Source: Ophiosphaerella korrae
Taxonomy: Eukaryota > Ascomycota > Dothideomycetes > Pleosporales > Phaeosphaeriaceae
Reading direction: 5' to 3'
DNA: 64,000 nt
NCBI GenBank assembly: GCA_028456385.1
Contig: JALNQF010000022.1
Span: 124,001 to 188,000, forward strand
Below the pieces are notes generated by a model. The model had not been told where the DNA came from. It saw only the letters and a program-made list of their open reading frames with translations, and searched no databases. How positions within the stretch are numbered: the stretch's first letter is position 1; each line of letters opens with the position of its first letter. The position numbers and the translations under genes are program-made. Shown one piece after another: positions 53,476 to 64,000 of this stretch.

Positions 53476-56329
53476 ATGACGAACAGCGAGCCAGAGCCAA
53501 GCCTGTCTTCGCACGCAAACCAGTACATCCGAGAGGTGCTGCACTCGTCTGAAGCCCCACCAGAGATCGCCGTTCGCTACTTTTACACCTCGCCCCTTGC
53601 TATTGACGATCCGCTGTCGCCCATTCCGCCTCCTGCCACGGGTTCCGCCGCGGGCAAGAGGCAGCCAGCACGGCCCTTCTCCGAGTACGACAACGATGCC
53701 ATCAACGAGGCCTGGCTGGGCCTGAGGAAGGAAGTCCTCAAGTACAACGAAGAACTGGGCGAGAAGGACGCCACAGGCCGAGGCACGCCCACCAACCCGG
53801 CCGTGGCGCGCTTGAAGAGGAAGCGAGGCAGTAGCAATGCCTCAACCTCAACAGCAGAAGAGAGCTTCGTGCAGGGCAGAGAGATACCAGCCTCGAGTTC
53901 AGCCGGCAAAGGGGAATACTCCAGGTCAGCCGAGCTGGCTGAGAGAAGAAGACCTGGCTCAAGCGGTGGCAGCCAGGGACCAACATTGAGTGCTTCTCTA
54001 AAAGCCCCCGATACGGGCCACGCATCGCCACTCGATCCTCCCACAACCGGCACTCCTTTCATCCGGGCTCCTTCGCGTGGCAACATATCCAAAGTCTGGA
54101 AACACGCATCCACAGAGCGTGCCAGTCGGCCCGGGGTGCACGAACATGACAGCTACAAGTGGGACAATGACATGGAACCAGCTCTGTCAGGAAGTAAAGA
54201 CAAAGGCCCGGCCAGAGGACCCTCGAAGCCAAAAGAAGGCCCTTCGGCAAAAGTGCCTGTAGGAGTGTCGAGGCTACACCAGGTGGTCATGGAAGCCGAG
54301 TCCATACGCATGGAACCAATATATTGGTCGCCGCTCAACGACATCGCCCAGATAGTTCGAGGGACCTGGTTCTACAAGGATACCATGATGCCCGTCGAGG
54401 TTGATGTGGCAAACATGCTAGAAGCAGGGTACTTGGAACTCAAGCCGTGGACGCAGACATGGAAGGATGAGTTGAACTGCGCCATCGAGGTGGGCGCCTA
54501 CGGGGAGATGAAGATTCTCCACAAGCTCTGGCCTGATAAACTACCAAAGTCCAACGACAGTCGACCCTCGACCTCGCAGCAGATGCAGACGGGCCTGGTC
54601 CAAAGCACCATGCCACAACAAGAGGACGACCCAGAGCAGGAACGGAGAGACATAGTAGAGAATGCATGTGACCTGATAGATATCTCCACCGGTCCAGACG
54701 GTCCAGACAACAAATCTTTTGGAGATCGAGAGTACAGTGCGAACGGGCAGAAACAGAGGTATCTGAAAGCTGGCATCATCTATGCGACCGACGGCGAAGC
54801 ATACATTCTCAAACCCACCTTACAGCCATCAGAGTATTACGGCAGACGACCGCTTGCGAATTACATTAGAAAAGGCCGACCAATTGGTCTTGCTGTTGTG
54901 AGAGGGTTCGACCAAGCAAAATGGGACAAATTGCATCCAAGCCAGAATACACCCAAGGCACAAGCAGCGCGCGCAGGTGTATCGACGTCTCAGGCTGGAG
55001 CGCCACCATATCGTAGACAAAAGTCTGATCCTGACCTTGCATTATCTCAGAGACCGAGAGTAACAGATCTTGTGCTGGTCATTCATGGCATTGGCCAAAA
55101 ACTCTCAGAGCGCATGGAGACGTTTCATTTCACACATGCAATGAATGGATTCAGGCGGGAAGTCAACGTTGAACTTGGGATACCGGAGGTTAAACGTTAT
55201 CTACGAAAAGATATGGGGGGTGTGATGGTGTTGCCGGTAGGTTCGGCCCAAATTAATTATAGTGTTTGTGTGCTAACGTTTGTAGGTGAACTGGCGACAA
55301 CGCGTATCCCTCGACTTTGGTATTGTTGATGCAGAGGCAGTAGAGGACCCATCAGCCAACAAGTACACGCTCAAAGACATTACCCCAGAGACCCTGCCGT
55401 CGGTTCGTGGCATTGTTAGTGATGTCATGCTTGATATTCCATACTATCTATCCCCTCAACACAATCCCAAAATGATATCTGCCTGCATACAAGAAGCAAA
55501 TCGCATATACCAATTGTGGTGTGCTAACAACCCAGGCTTTTCGGATTACGGGCGGGTACATCTCATTGCTCATTCGCTTGGATCGGTCATGGCGATAGAC
55601 ATATTAAGCCAGCAGCCGAGCTATGTCAACCCTCACTTCAGCGATTCAAATGTCCCTGAACACAAACTCCCCGACGATCACTTCATCTTCAATACAACGG
55701 ATCTCTTTGTATGCGGCAGTCCCGTCGGCATCTTCCTAATGATGAAAAACGCCAACCTCCTCCCCCGGCGCGACAAAGAAAAGCCAGGCGCAGACTCGTA
55801 CGCAACACCAGGCGTCGCCGGCAACCAAGGCACTTACGGCTGCATCGCGGTCGACAATATCTACAACATTATCAACCCCTACGACCCCGTCGCCGGCCGC
55901 ATCAACGCAACCGTCGACGTCGTCTACGCCTCCTCCCTCAAACCCGCAACCCTCCCCACCGCCACAACATCCTACTTCTCCCTCCCCAACCCCTTCCGCC
56001 GCGCCCCTACCCTCCCGGGCCCTCACAAGCCGTCCACCGCGCGCCTCCCCTCCACCGTCGAGCTCGAAACACACAACTTCACCCGCGAAGAAATCGCCGA
56101 GAAACGCGCGTACTTGCTCAATGACAACGGCCAGATCGACTACTTCATGAAGTACGGCGGTGGGCCGTTGGAAATCCAGTATCTGACTATGCTCGGCGCG
56201 CACAGCAGTTACTGGCTCAGCAGGGACTTTGTCCGTATGATTGTCATCGAGGTCGGGAGAGATGTGGGCAAGGAGGGCACGGTGGAAAGCATGCGCGCCG
56301 TCAAGAAAAAGGCCATCGTCGGTGCGTGA
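53476..56329 (+). CDS. DDHD-domain phospholipase A1-like protein
   Basis: Exons 53476-55236 and 55286-56329 (49-nt intron) give 934 aa; 53476 is the first ATG in frame (MTNSEPEPS). The N-terminal 280 residues are polar and low complexity. A WWE-like segment follows (IYWSPLNDIAQIVRGTWFYK). The lipase core starts at LVLVIHGIGQKLSE (about residue 535) and carries the nucleophile motif VHLIAHSLGSVMAIDIL (GxSxG form SLG). The DDHD domain begins at DLFVCGSPVGIF, with INPYDPVAGRIN and LGAHSSYW. Related enzymes hydrolyse phosphatidic acid and other phospholipids at intracellular membranes. Codons at 55.70-56.11 kb are very C-rich on the sense strand. Confidence 0.94.
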
Positions 56330-59300
56330 TTACATCCACACCGTGCGAATAGCAACCCGGCAAAACACCTTGCCCCTTTCGTCTACCTATCCCCCCCGTT
56401 CTACCTAGCTTACGTATACCCCCGTTCTTTTGCGCTGCAGATTAGACTAGACTGTATGTACTATTGCAATTCCATGCCTATCTTCTCCTCCCGATATACT
56501 TACGTGCGTTGCTCCGCTGTTACGCGTCGGCGTCGCCGATGCATGGTTTTTTGCGTGACTGTCTCTATGTTTGCGCGCCCAATCGATGGCGGTCGCGTGC
56601 CATGAGGAGGACTCGGTGCGGGGCCGCATGTTGTGGGACGGTGTGTTTGGGTTGGGGACACGGCGTTTGGGTAGGGTGGGTGGTGAGGTGTTGGGAATCT
56701 ACAAGATGGGGAGTGTACTGGTTATTTGTTTGTTTTGGTGGCGTGTTGGCGGGATTTGCGGAGAGGCGTGGGCTTTGGGGTATGGTGGTTTAGGTGTTGT
56801 TTTGATAGAATGGGGGAAAGGGTAATGGGTTTGGTAATGGGTTGTGTGCTCTAGCATGTGTGTTAGGTGCGAGTGTGTGGTGGATCTGTGCTTCTGTGGT
56901 TAGATCGTGTGAGTAGGTCTTGATGAGTTCTGCTGGTGGTGGTTTAGATGATTGCAGAGTATGTCCGTCCTGGCCTTCATTTTGTAGAACTCTTCCCAAG
57001 TGGTCTGATGTACTGGCGGAAGATTATGCCATCTAAAGGCAGCATTTGACGGCGGTGTAGCAATAGATAAGTGTCAAAGGCTAGAGTCTCGAGGCCATGC
57101 AGGCTGTTCGGGTGAAGGCTCTGCATTAGTAGGAACTTGCCATATTTTGAGGTAAAAGGTTAGTCTATCAAAGTACTTGCCAATGCTTTGTCCAGGACTA
57201 TGGGCCATGGTTCGCTTTTCTTTTTTTTTTTTTTTTGCAGTGAGCCTCAGATCTGGCGAATAATTCATTCCCCAAATTCATTGGACTGCAGTTATAAATA
57301 AGCTAAAGGAAATTAAATCCTTAAATACTGGTGTTTTTCTTAACGGTACATGGCATTTGGGTTTATTAGATAGGCTTTTCTAGCATCTACGAAGTTACAT
57401 AGAGAAACCAGTTCCAAATACCCAGACTATAGAAAATCTTAGAAATACCAATCATTAACCCGCGAGACCTTTTTTAACACGAGTGGGCTCGAATAGACTA
57501 CTCAATGCGGCTCATACCCATACGTTCTTATGCAATACTCGTCGTTAGTTGGTTTTATAGTTTTATTATTGCTTTCACCTTGGTAACGATATGACTGATA
57601 AACTCCACCAGGAATATCATTTCCATATTAACACCGTCGTAGCCTCCACCCTTGAAGCACGCCCTGCCAGTATCCCATTGATGTGGCTACTTTCCCAAGT
57701 ATTGCCATGAACCCCAACAACTAAATGACCAGCCTTGGAATTATTGATATCCTTTATACTGCCAACAGCATACATTCAAAACTCCTTCCAACCACGGCAA
57801 GACATGAAGGAGCAAGACAACAACCACTAATAGCCATGTCCTCTTGTATCGCGCATGCTAGCCCACAAACGGAACGCTTCACAAAGTACGTGTCCTCACG
57901 CATGCCAAAGCTTACCATGAGCAACTTCGGAGGTGAACAAAAACATACCACAGATATACAAGTGTTTTAGCGTGTTCAAGCACGATAACCACATCGGGGT
58001 ATAGAAGAGATCAATGCTTATTTTCTATAATTTAGATATGTACAGCTGCCTCTAATCCAGTGTTTAGTGCGCTACTCGCGTATTGATGCATATTCCATTG
58101 TACTGGCATTTTGCCAGCCAATTTTTCTAGTTTAACAAGTACAACGTGAAGGCCGAGATGCAGTCTCAAGAGGCCGTTGAAGGCTTAACGGCAAAGGGGA
58201 GGGAGGGGAGAGAGGGGTTGCAGAGTTTTCGAGAAGCGTGCTCTCCATAAATAGAACTGTGAAGGGATTGATTCAGCCCATCTAGATATCCACCACACAA
58301 CTGACATCGACCGAGCAAAATTGGTAATAGAAAGATATTATTCCCGGGCATAGGACGCTGCCAGCAGCTATGATGCAAGCGGGTCTCGAAAATACACCCA
58401 CAGACGACGTTGCTGCAGCCACAAAACAGTCACGCAAACAATCTTGCCGTGAAGGACCTCTGGAAATAACCAGGCAGAAGATAGCATGACCAGCTCACGC
58501 CTCCTCCAGCTCCAAGCATACTCCCGGTATCCCTCCCCCCAGCTGAACCGGCGTGCGCGACACACCCCAGGACTCCGCAAAGAGCGGAGCCAGAGTCGCC
58601 TATATCGCGAGCATTAACGATATTTCGTCGGCGCATCAATACATCTCAAAAAGGCCACCGTAGCACGAGCTGAAGCTTACCTAGCGGCAAAAAAACAAAA
58701 AAAAACAAAAGCGAAGCGGTCTAGGTAACCCCAGCCACACGCATACAAGGTACCTGCCCATCCCGATCCCCCAAGGCAGACACGCACCAGCTGAAGGCAC
58801 ATCCGCACGAACCCTAGCATTACCCAAATCAAGTGCGAGCGGAAACACACCACGGAACTCACGATGGCCGTTGGGGTTAATGGCAAAAACAGGGCTGAAG
58901 GGTTTCCCGGGCCCAAGGAAATTGCCTCTACTAGCAGGAACGTGCCTTTTCTCTCCTCTTGAATATGGGAAGAGAACAGGCGTGGTGGGGCGCGCGCAAG
59001 GGGAGGGCCCAGATGCTGGTAACCTTTTGGGCCCCGAGTGGGAGGATGCTTCCTACGCCCAGTGCTTGGCCCCCATCGCAGTGCTGTAGCACAGAAAATT
59101 GCAGGGCGCGAGAAGCCAGAGCCAACAGCATTGCCTGAGACAAACGAGGCATGCGTTGCGTCGGCGCGAAGGAATAACGCGATTGTGCAGTCGGTTTGTC
59201 TCGCCCGCGCAACCTTTTTTGACAAACGGGCGCTAAGGGCCAGGGCTAGCGGGGGCAGAGGTAAGTGGGGGGAGGGGGGAGGGGGGGGTGCATTCGTCTG

Positions 59301-62300
59301 CCAATGTGCTTTGTTTTTACCTGCTGGACGGTGGGATCGTGATTCATGGCCCGCGTGCTTCTTTGTTCCTTGTTTCAGGTGCGAAGCGAGCCCTAGGGAA
59401 TGGTCGTGGGAGAAGATGCTGGTCGCAGGGTAATCTACTGTGTACCCAGGCATGGGGTTCTCGGGTACATGCGGACGGAGCAAGATGGCCGCCGTGTCTT
59501 GATATGGGAAGGGGCTGTGGCCCGAGGCTTGTTAGACGAGATGAAACGGGAGCAGAGAACGTGGTTGGCAATCTGTGGGCGGGGTCTTGCAGCTGGCATT
59601 GGTGTGTGCGGTTGGTGTTCTACTGTGAAGCAATGTCTTGCTTGCAATACAGGCTCCGTTGGGTATCAGGGCTGCGGTTAATTGTGTAGAAAAACAAGGT
59701 TTATTCTTGCAAATCAGGCAGGGAGCCAGTAAGATGGCGACTTGGCACAACGTCTAGATACACATTCTGCTTGGATGTTAGTGTTGACGTTGATGCGATG
59801 ATGATGCACATGGCAAGACAAGCCCCCAACTGCTGGTTGCTGCAGGGCACGCCAACAGCACGTGCATCCAACCCAACATCCAGTCAAGCATGTAATCTAT
59901 CTCCTGATCTTCGCACGAACCAGCGGAATCCTACATCGTCTCCAATCACCTGTTCCAGACCGAGTATGCCGTCCCGACCAAGAGACACCCCGTGTGACAG
60001 GGCGGCGACCGAAGCACTCCACACAAAGTCTTTGCACCCACACCAAATCTTGCAGGCCTCATTTTAGTCTAGCCCCATGAGTTTCAGCCCCGACCACCAC
60101 TCACACATTTCATTTGCTTGTTGCAGTGCGACTGAACGATATCTTGAGCAGGCAGCAGCAAACCGGTCAAAGCACCGCATTATGGCAGGCATGCATGTGA
60201 TCGAAGCCATGTTACCTTTGCCGGCAAGTTGGTGAGCGGGTCTTGTTGGGGTCCCGAGTAGGTTGGCATCGGGTACTCGGACTTATGGATTGGACCGCGC
60301 CGACTCGATGTTTGGTTGCGAGTCACATTGCAGCGGTTCCGTGCGCTGCAGAAGGCTGGTTGCTTGCGTGGACGGGTGGGCACTGGGTGGCCGCTCGCTG
60401 AAACAGGGAGCTTGATGCGAGTTTTCCGAGCCGTCATCCGGTTGTATCGACAATGTCTCTGGAAGGCCAGGTAATGTTTGATGTTTTGGCAACAGGACAA
60501 CAGTCTGTCAGTCTCCATGTCAGATTCGAACGCTGTCTGACAGATCACCCCCGCGTGGAGGTGTCATGTTGACTTCAGCCCTACAGGATGAGCCTCTTCG
60601 TATCAAGTAAGCCCTTGTGCAGAAGGGCCCGCAGATGGGAGCGGCCACATCAGACGCTTGGCGGAGTTGAGTGCTGACAGCCAGAAGATCTGGGGTAAAA
60701 TCAACGAAGATGACATCACAGCAGCTTGCACATAGTAACCTCGCTCTCTGGCTTCTGGCGAACCGCCGCGACAACCGTTTTGTGTATTTTGTGTATTTTG
60801 TGCTTTTTCTGCACGAAAACACCGAGTATGCTGTGCCTTCCTCCGGCATCTCGCCCCCAGTTAGGCAAGCTGTGCGCAGGTTTTATGCAGCTAGCATATT
60901 TGCACAGGCAAAGTCCTGCATTGATTCGGATTTTAGAGATGGCGATGAACTGTCTAAGATTGAGTGGATATTTTGGGTATGCACAAGGCAGACTTGCCAA
61001 TCCAGGGTCAACAGCATCGATCCATAGGACAGGATCCAAAATGGAACGAGCTTGTACCACACAAAATTACACAATAGCTCATTTTGCCAGTCGCGCTGAA
61101 TGTCACCCTTTTAGGAAATATGTCTGGCCAGGACAGAGTGGATTATTACCGGCAAGCAGGCCCCTCAGACGGGTGGACTAGCGGCGCGAATCAAGACTGG
61201 CACTAGACACTGCGCCCTTGGGCGTATTTTTTGTTTTTTAGACTGCTTCGGTGAGTAACGACCAACCAACGCCATGTTTACTGATCTTGGCTAGTATAAT
61301 TGGCGGGATTGGCTTGCGTTCAAAAAGAAACTTTGCGGCAACCGTTTGCACGGAACAGCACCGTAAGTAGACATGGCCCCATTTTGCGAAAGGAGTCAAC
61401 AGAGCGACATTAGCAAACCTTACGACGAGTCTTTATGGCCATTGAGGAGGACGCTCAATGAAGGTCGGCATTCGTATGGCTGAGGTGGCGCGGGAGGCCT
61501 CGAATTGATCCATCTCCAAGAATAGCACGCTGCAACGCGCGGGCGAACGCGCGAACGAGCTACGGTTGGTCCCGCGAAGAGCAAAGCCATCATCGTGCAC
61601 CAGCCACTTTTCGCATGGAGGCAGCCTTTCGTCGCTAATTAGATGCGCAGTTCTCGGCTAAGATTATTAATACACATGATTGTTGCCGGGGACCGAAGAC
61701 TGAAGCCTTCGTAAACTAGGAACAGTGCCAAAGCTGGTACGGTAATCTACACTAGTAAGGACATTGGCCGACGCCTAAGTTCGCAGCATGGTGTCGAGTC
61801 TTGGCTCCACGGCACGGATAGAGTGCCGGTGAAGCCGTTCGCTGGCGTCAAACTTTATTAGTGGGAAATGTCGAGCTGAATGAACAGCATGTGCAAGCTG
61901 CACATTATGTAGGGGGCTAGTTGAGGCTCATAGTGAGAGCCTGGCACAACCAAGTGCTAAGGAGATATGACCGAAACCACTGATGCAACGATAACCGGTG
62001 GTCGGAACGGCGCGTGTTACTGGATGCACCATTGGTTCTGTCTTGACTCAAAACCTGCTCTCAGCTCTGGCGTTGCGAAGGGCGTGCCACAACGAGGCAT
62101 TTTATAGCCTCGAGGCAATAGAATTCCCATTGACTATGGGTTTGGCCCTGTCGGCTGCAGGACGAAGGAATGTCATGTGTCGTTGAAGGGCGTGCTGCTG
62201 GGAATGTGTCGGAATTGTGGGAGACCCGACTGTGTGGGCTGACGGTCAGTTGGGAGAGCGACAGCGCGGGGTATGGGGGTCGTTCGTGATGATTCAGCGA

Positions 62301-64000
62301 GCGTGCACTTCGACGCAATACACTAACTAAACTTGATTTCAACCCCCGAGGCTACATGCGGCAGTTGCTTCCTAAAGAAACGGTCTTGGGTCTAGATGTC
62401 GTTCTCTATTGTCTCCAAGGGGGTGCTACCGTCGTCACCATGCGTCTTCGCCCATGTTGCCATACCATGGTAGTTGCAAGGCGAAACCTCCCCTGCGTCT
62501 AAATAAAGTCAATATATCTTATCTCTGTGATGTGAAGGGCGAGCAGAAAGGATTCCAGAGCCTACCTAGTCACATCATATTGACATGATGTAACATCGCT
62601 ACAATCTCGCTAGCAGCCGTCATGATGCACCTACAACAGCACAGCCGGGCCAAAATTGCAGAGGCTCGTCGGAGTCAGGTGGAAAATTACATCCGAAGGC
62701 CGACTCATGGAACGCCCCAGCGCTTGCGGCGCCTTAGGCGCTCGTGATTGTGCAACTAGAACGACGGACCAAGGAATGCGGAAGAGTATAGAGTAATCAT
62801 TGGCCCACTCCTAGGAGATTGTCGATGATGAGAAATCCACAAGAAAAATGCATTGAATTTGAAATGCTGCTTTGTCACCCCCGGGGGTGTAGTGGCGACA
62901 GCCTTGTTCAGCAATGTCCGTCTTCAGCCCTATCACTCGGCCTAACTCTGTAGGCCGGTCGAAGCAGATCTTCTCTTGCTACTGCAAGGCAGGTGCTGAA
63001 TAATAACATTGAATGCGCGCCCTGAGCTAGACACGCTTAAAACGTAGAAGGTTGCGGGTTGCTAAGAGGGTGTATTCGTGGATCATCTGAAAATCTCACC
63101 TTTCTGGACTCTACCTGTAGTTTTCGTGTTGACTGAGGGCCGGCTGGACCTACGTTTAGGTTTCGTCTTGAGGGGTGGTCCGATAAAAAGGGCTATATCC
63201 GCTAAACGGCAAGGAAGCTGATATCTCTGTGCCATGGGGTAGTGGTTGAATAAAGTTAGACACCTCGAGGACAAGGGAGCATCAGCTTCAATAGGGTGAC
63301 TTTCCAGAATGTTGTTGCCAGATACGTATATTGCAGTGGTGATCTCCTGGCGAGGCGGTGGAGGCCCAAAGTCGAAATCGAACCAGAGTCAAAACCTGCA
63401 AGTTCGTCTCAAAACGTCAGATAGAACGCCCTTCAAACGGCACCGTGCCGATACAAGCCTTTCGGCATGTGTTCTTATCGGTCATCAGCATATCAAACTT
63501 CTTGTGTTGAAGGACCTATTCGGGATGAGCAATTGATGACCAATAAATCCGATGGTCTCCGCATGCTGTAGCCCTTTGTCACAATTTGTGCAGGCTTGGA
63601 TCTCGGGCATCCCGATTGCAATTATACCCAGGCGAAGTGCCAGCATTCCCACTAGCATATTCGTTCCACACCCCGAGTTCGCGTTGAACGCCCTGGTCCT
63701 TGAATGCTGGTCGGCGTGATGAGGGGCTGGTTGTGAAGGATTCGAAGGGATCTTAGCTCCCGCATAACATTCTTAAACGGTCGTGTTTGTAGCTCGGCGA
63801 ATAGCGCCATCACAAGGCGTCGCTTGAGAGCTTTATTGCCGACTTGGTGGTTGACCATGTTGTGCAACTGCATTCACAGCGTTGAGTGCCTCTAGAGGAA
63901 GTCATGACACGGTTACTGATGCTAGAAGAGAATTTGTGTAATCTAATACAGAAATAGATTCGCGGTGCGGGCACGTTTTGTTCTTGGTGGGCGCTATAAT
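56330..64000. other. 7.7 kb with no supported gene
   Basis: No domain, splice-consistent gene or RNA gene recognised up to the right edge. Notable items: G-tracts GGGTAGGGTGGG at 56669-56680, about 340 nt after the phospholipase stop; a poly-T run of about 18 near 57219-57236; a G-rich run broken only by A at 59267-59288; and a short TTTTGTGTA tandem at 60778-60801. The long ORF at 58677-59483 (minus) is low complexity and unsupported. It may be the far upstream region of a gene outside the window, or repeat debris. Confidence 0.4.
56654..56680 (+). other. G-tract cluster downstream of the DDHD phospholipase
   Basis: Four G3+ tracts on the sense strand within 27 nt, about 325 nt after the stop codon; one loop is 11 nt, so quadruplex potential is moderate. 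Confidence 0.4.

Noticed and set aside
58677..59483. 268-codon minus-strand ORF
   Set aside because: Low complexity with a proline run from the G-rich tract on the opposite strand; no recognisable domain.
1..64000. CRISPR arrays, bacterial operons, rRNA genes
   Set aside because: No direct-repeat/spacer pattern, no ribosome-binding sites, and spliceosomal introns throughout; this is a eukaryotic nuclear window. No rRNA sequence was recognised.

Overview
The window is nuclear DNA of a filamentous ascomycete. Most genes carry short introns (about 49-60 nt) with GTRNGT donors and YAG acceptors. Fungal-specific families are present: a HET-domain protein, a PTH11/rhodopsin-type membrane protein, a two-subunit ATP-citrate lyase, and a Tc1/mariner relic with RIP-like decay. 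The overall flavour (class I ALDH of the fungal-allergen type, AT-rich repeat islands) suggests a Dothideomycete, probably Pleosporales; this placement is an inference.

Layout. 0-4.1 kb: 3' part of an MFS transporter, a frameshifted FAD oxidoreductase pseudogene and a small two-exon unknown gene. 4.8-10.1 kb: the divergent ATP-citrate lyase pair (acl2 on -, acl1 on +) sharing a 1.2 kb repeat-rich control region. 10.4-12.1 kb: a histidine-acid-phosphatase-like membrane protein lacking the catalytic His. 13.7-17.5 kb: a fatty-aldehyde dehydrogenase convergent with a secreted FAD amine-oxidase-like enzyme. 19.1-20.4 kb: a seven-helix PTH11-like protein. 23.5-24.9 kb: a HET-ankyrin protein. 25-32.6 kb: an AT-rich decaying island with a Tc1/mariner remnant, a flavin-monooxygenase 3' fragment, a MITE-like inverted-repeat element, a secreted Cys-rich candidate effector and a broken membrane-protein gene. 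33-36.9 kb: a housekeeping cluster (TMA20, SGT2, TIM54). 37-41.6 kb: gene-poor. 41.6-44.2 kb: secreted copper amine oxidase. 44.7-49.8 kb: VPS11 divergent from the YRA1/ALY homologue, which has a 589-nt intron. 51.4-56.3 kb: cytosolic ALDH and a DDHD phospholipase. 56.3-64 kb: no gene I can support.

Working together: acl1 and acl2 encode the two subunits of one enzyme that makes cytosolic acetyl-CoA. The aldehyde and amine oxidases could feed carboxylic acids into the same metabolism, but nothing here shows a shared pathway. I see no secondary-metabolite cluster.

The most unusual signal is compositional. Many genes have a C-rich coding strand that flips abruptly to G-rich near the stop codon. 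Poly-G tracts of 18-25 nt or G-quadruplex-type motifs sit at or just after the 3' end of several genes, on the sense strand.
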